Below are positions 62,960-64,000 of a stretch of 64,000 bases of DNA, in pieces (the stretch's first letter is position 1; every line of letters starts with the position of its first letter). The notes beneath the pieces are model-generated. The model saw nothing but the letters and a program-made list of their open reading frames with translations, ran no database searches and was not told the DNA's origin. A program made the translations under genes and the position numbers. The DNA comes from Trichoplax adhaerens (Eukaryota > Placozoa > Uniplacotomia > Trichoplacea > Trichoplacidae): assembly GCF_000150275.1 (NCBI RefSeq), contig NW_002060957.1, forward strand, positions 1,321,512-1,385,511. The letters run 5' to 3'.

Positions 62960-63175
62960 GAAAAATTTCCAGTTAAATCAGCTTTTTAGCTCTTAATTTC
63001 TATGTTATATTAAACTAGTGGAGAAGTCATTTGAAGATTACGATCATTAATCCTAAGTTCCGAATAAATGGTATCCGGTTAAATCACCCAACTTAGCCCT
63101 TAAAAGTAATATATTAAATTAAACTAGCGTAAAGTCACTTAATGGTTCTCATCAAATTTTAAGTTCCTTATGATT
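62960..63175. repeat. Tandem duplication, about 105 bp x 2
   Basis: GTTAAATCAxCxxxxTTAGCxCTTAAxxx..TATxTTAxATTAAACTAG near 62972-63020 is repeated near 63077-63130, followed by GTCAxTTxAxGxTT in both. Confidence 0.6.
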
Positions 63176-63436
63176 CATAATTAAACCTAATTTACGGCTG
63201 AAGCCTATTTCTTCTGTCAGATAATCGGATAGGTTATTTCACAAATTAAATTTATTATTAACGTTGCATTACTATCAGTGCTATGTGGGATAGAACTTGA
63301 CGTAATTTTTTACCGTAAACTATATCTTAGCACTTGAAATATCTAATTTTACTTTTAGGAAATGGGCTCATAATGTAATGGATTGCATGTGTGTGCGTAT
63401 AATACGCACACTCAAGAAGCGAAAAATTTTTCGAAA

Positions 63437-63576
63437 ATGGTAAAGCGCATACACTCTATAAGACAAGGAGAAATGAACATGGCTAAATGTTTAGCCAGGT
63501 CTGATAGAATGCCTCTCATTATTAGAAATCGTACTGATCTCAAATTACGAAGATATCTCCTTGATTACTTTTACAG
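63437..63576 (+). CDS. Possible coding exon running off the window edge
   Basis: A plus-strand open frame with ATG at 63437 encodes a basic peptide (MVKRIHSIRQGE...). It lies in an exon bounded by a good acceptor (TTTTACTTTTAG at 63358) and donor (TTTACAG/GTAATT at 63576/63577). No family is recognised and the next exon would be beyond the visible signals. Confidence 0.3.
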
Positions 63577-63579
63577 GTA

Positions 63580-64000
63580 ATTGGAATATCACTAAAACTG
63601 TAATATTATTTTAAATTAGGTTAAAATCTATAGTGTTTGCTTACAATCATTTCCTTATATTATGCGCATTGAAAGGCAGTAAATGTTGTAAAATATCTTT
63701 CACGAGTTTACTAACTTATATTAAAACTTAGTTTAGAAAAAATTCGTAATAGGTTATATGATTGTTTTACCAGTATTTAAAACGCACAATTTTCGAGTAA
63801 AATTGAATATTTTAGCTTTACTTTACTGCACTGCAAATAGAATTTTGTAATAAATGTTTGAGCTTCTAGTCCATTTATGCTACACCCTAATTTATTTATA
63901 TAATTGACGTAATGTTTGGTTTAAAACTCAAAAATAATAATAATAACCTAACAATAACAGGTTAATTATAGCATGCAAGACTCATTTCATGCTAACTACC
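63580..64000. other. Window edge, nothing recognised
   Basis: AT-rich sequence without exon-like ORFs. Confidence 0.4.

Overview
This is AT-rich eukaryotic DNA with spliced genes, short phase-consistent introns, long gene-poor spacers and animal domain types: fibronectin type III (FN3) receptors, and a ZU5-UPA-Death protein next to an NB-ARC ATPase. An early-branching animal fits, perhaps a placozoan such as Trichoplax or Hoilungia. That is inference from composition and domain content; no marker gene settles it. Exon limits are read by eye from splice signals, reading phase and comparison between paralogous exons.

Layout. 1-4.2 kb: degenerate sequence, one hairpin and dispersed or tandem repeats. 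4.2-4.7 kb (+): a small secreted-peptide gene with TATA box, 5'-UTR intron and signal-peptide exon. 5.0-6.1 kb: two nested solo-LTR-like elements. 7.5-8.7 kb: a 126-bp satellite. 8.7-16.7 kb: no gene seen; several diverged tandem repeats and an inverted duplicate of 1.8-2.3 kb. 16.8-23.5 kb (+): an NB-ARC STAND ATPase followed by a ZU5-UPA-Death gene, possibly one transcription unit. 25.4-26.5 kb (-): a decayed 48-bp minisatellite ORF and an unrecognised tyrosine-containing exon. 30-35 kb, 47.2-51.1 kb and 60.1-62.9 kb (-): three paralogous receptor genes. The spacers between them hold intact solo LTRs.

The most notable content is the receptor cluster. Each gene is built from one module of three exons: a four-Cys FN3 exon (phase 1-1), then a second FN3-like domain split over two exons (phases 1-0 and 0-1) whose second exon often carries a Ser/Thr stalk. 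The module occurs twice in gene 1, twice plus an extra FN3 in gene 2, and once in gene 3. Genes 1 and 3 end in an exon with one transmembrane helix and a tail carrying membrane-near prolines and tyrosine motifs. Paired FN3 domains, cysteines, proline box and tyrosines recall class I cytokine receptors, but no WSXWS motif is seen. No signal-peptide exon was found for any of the three.
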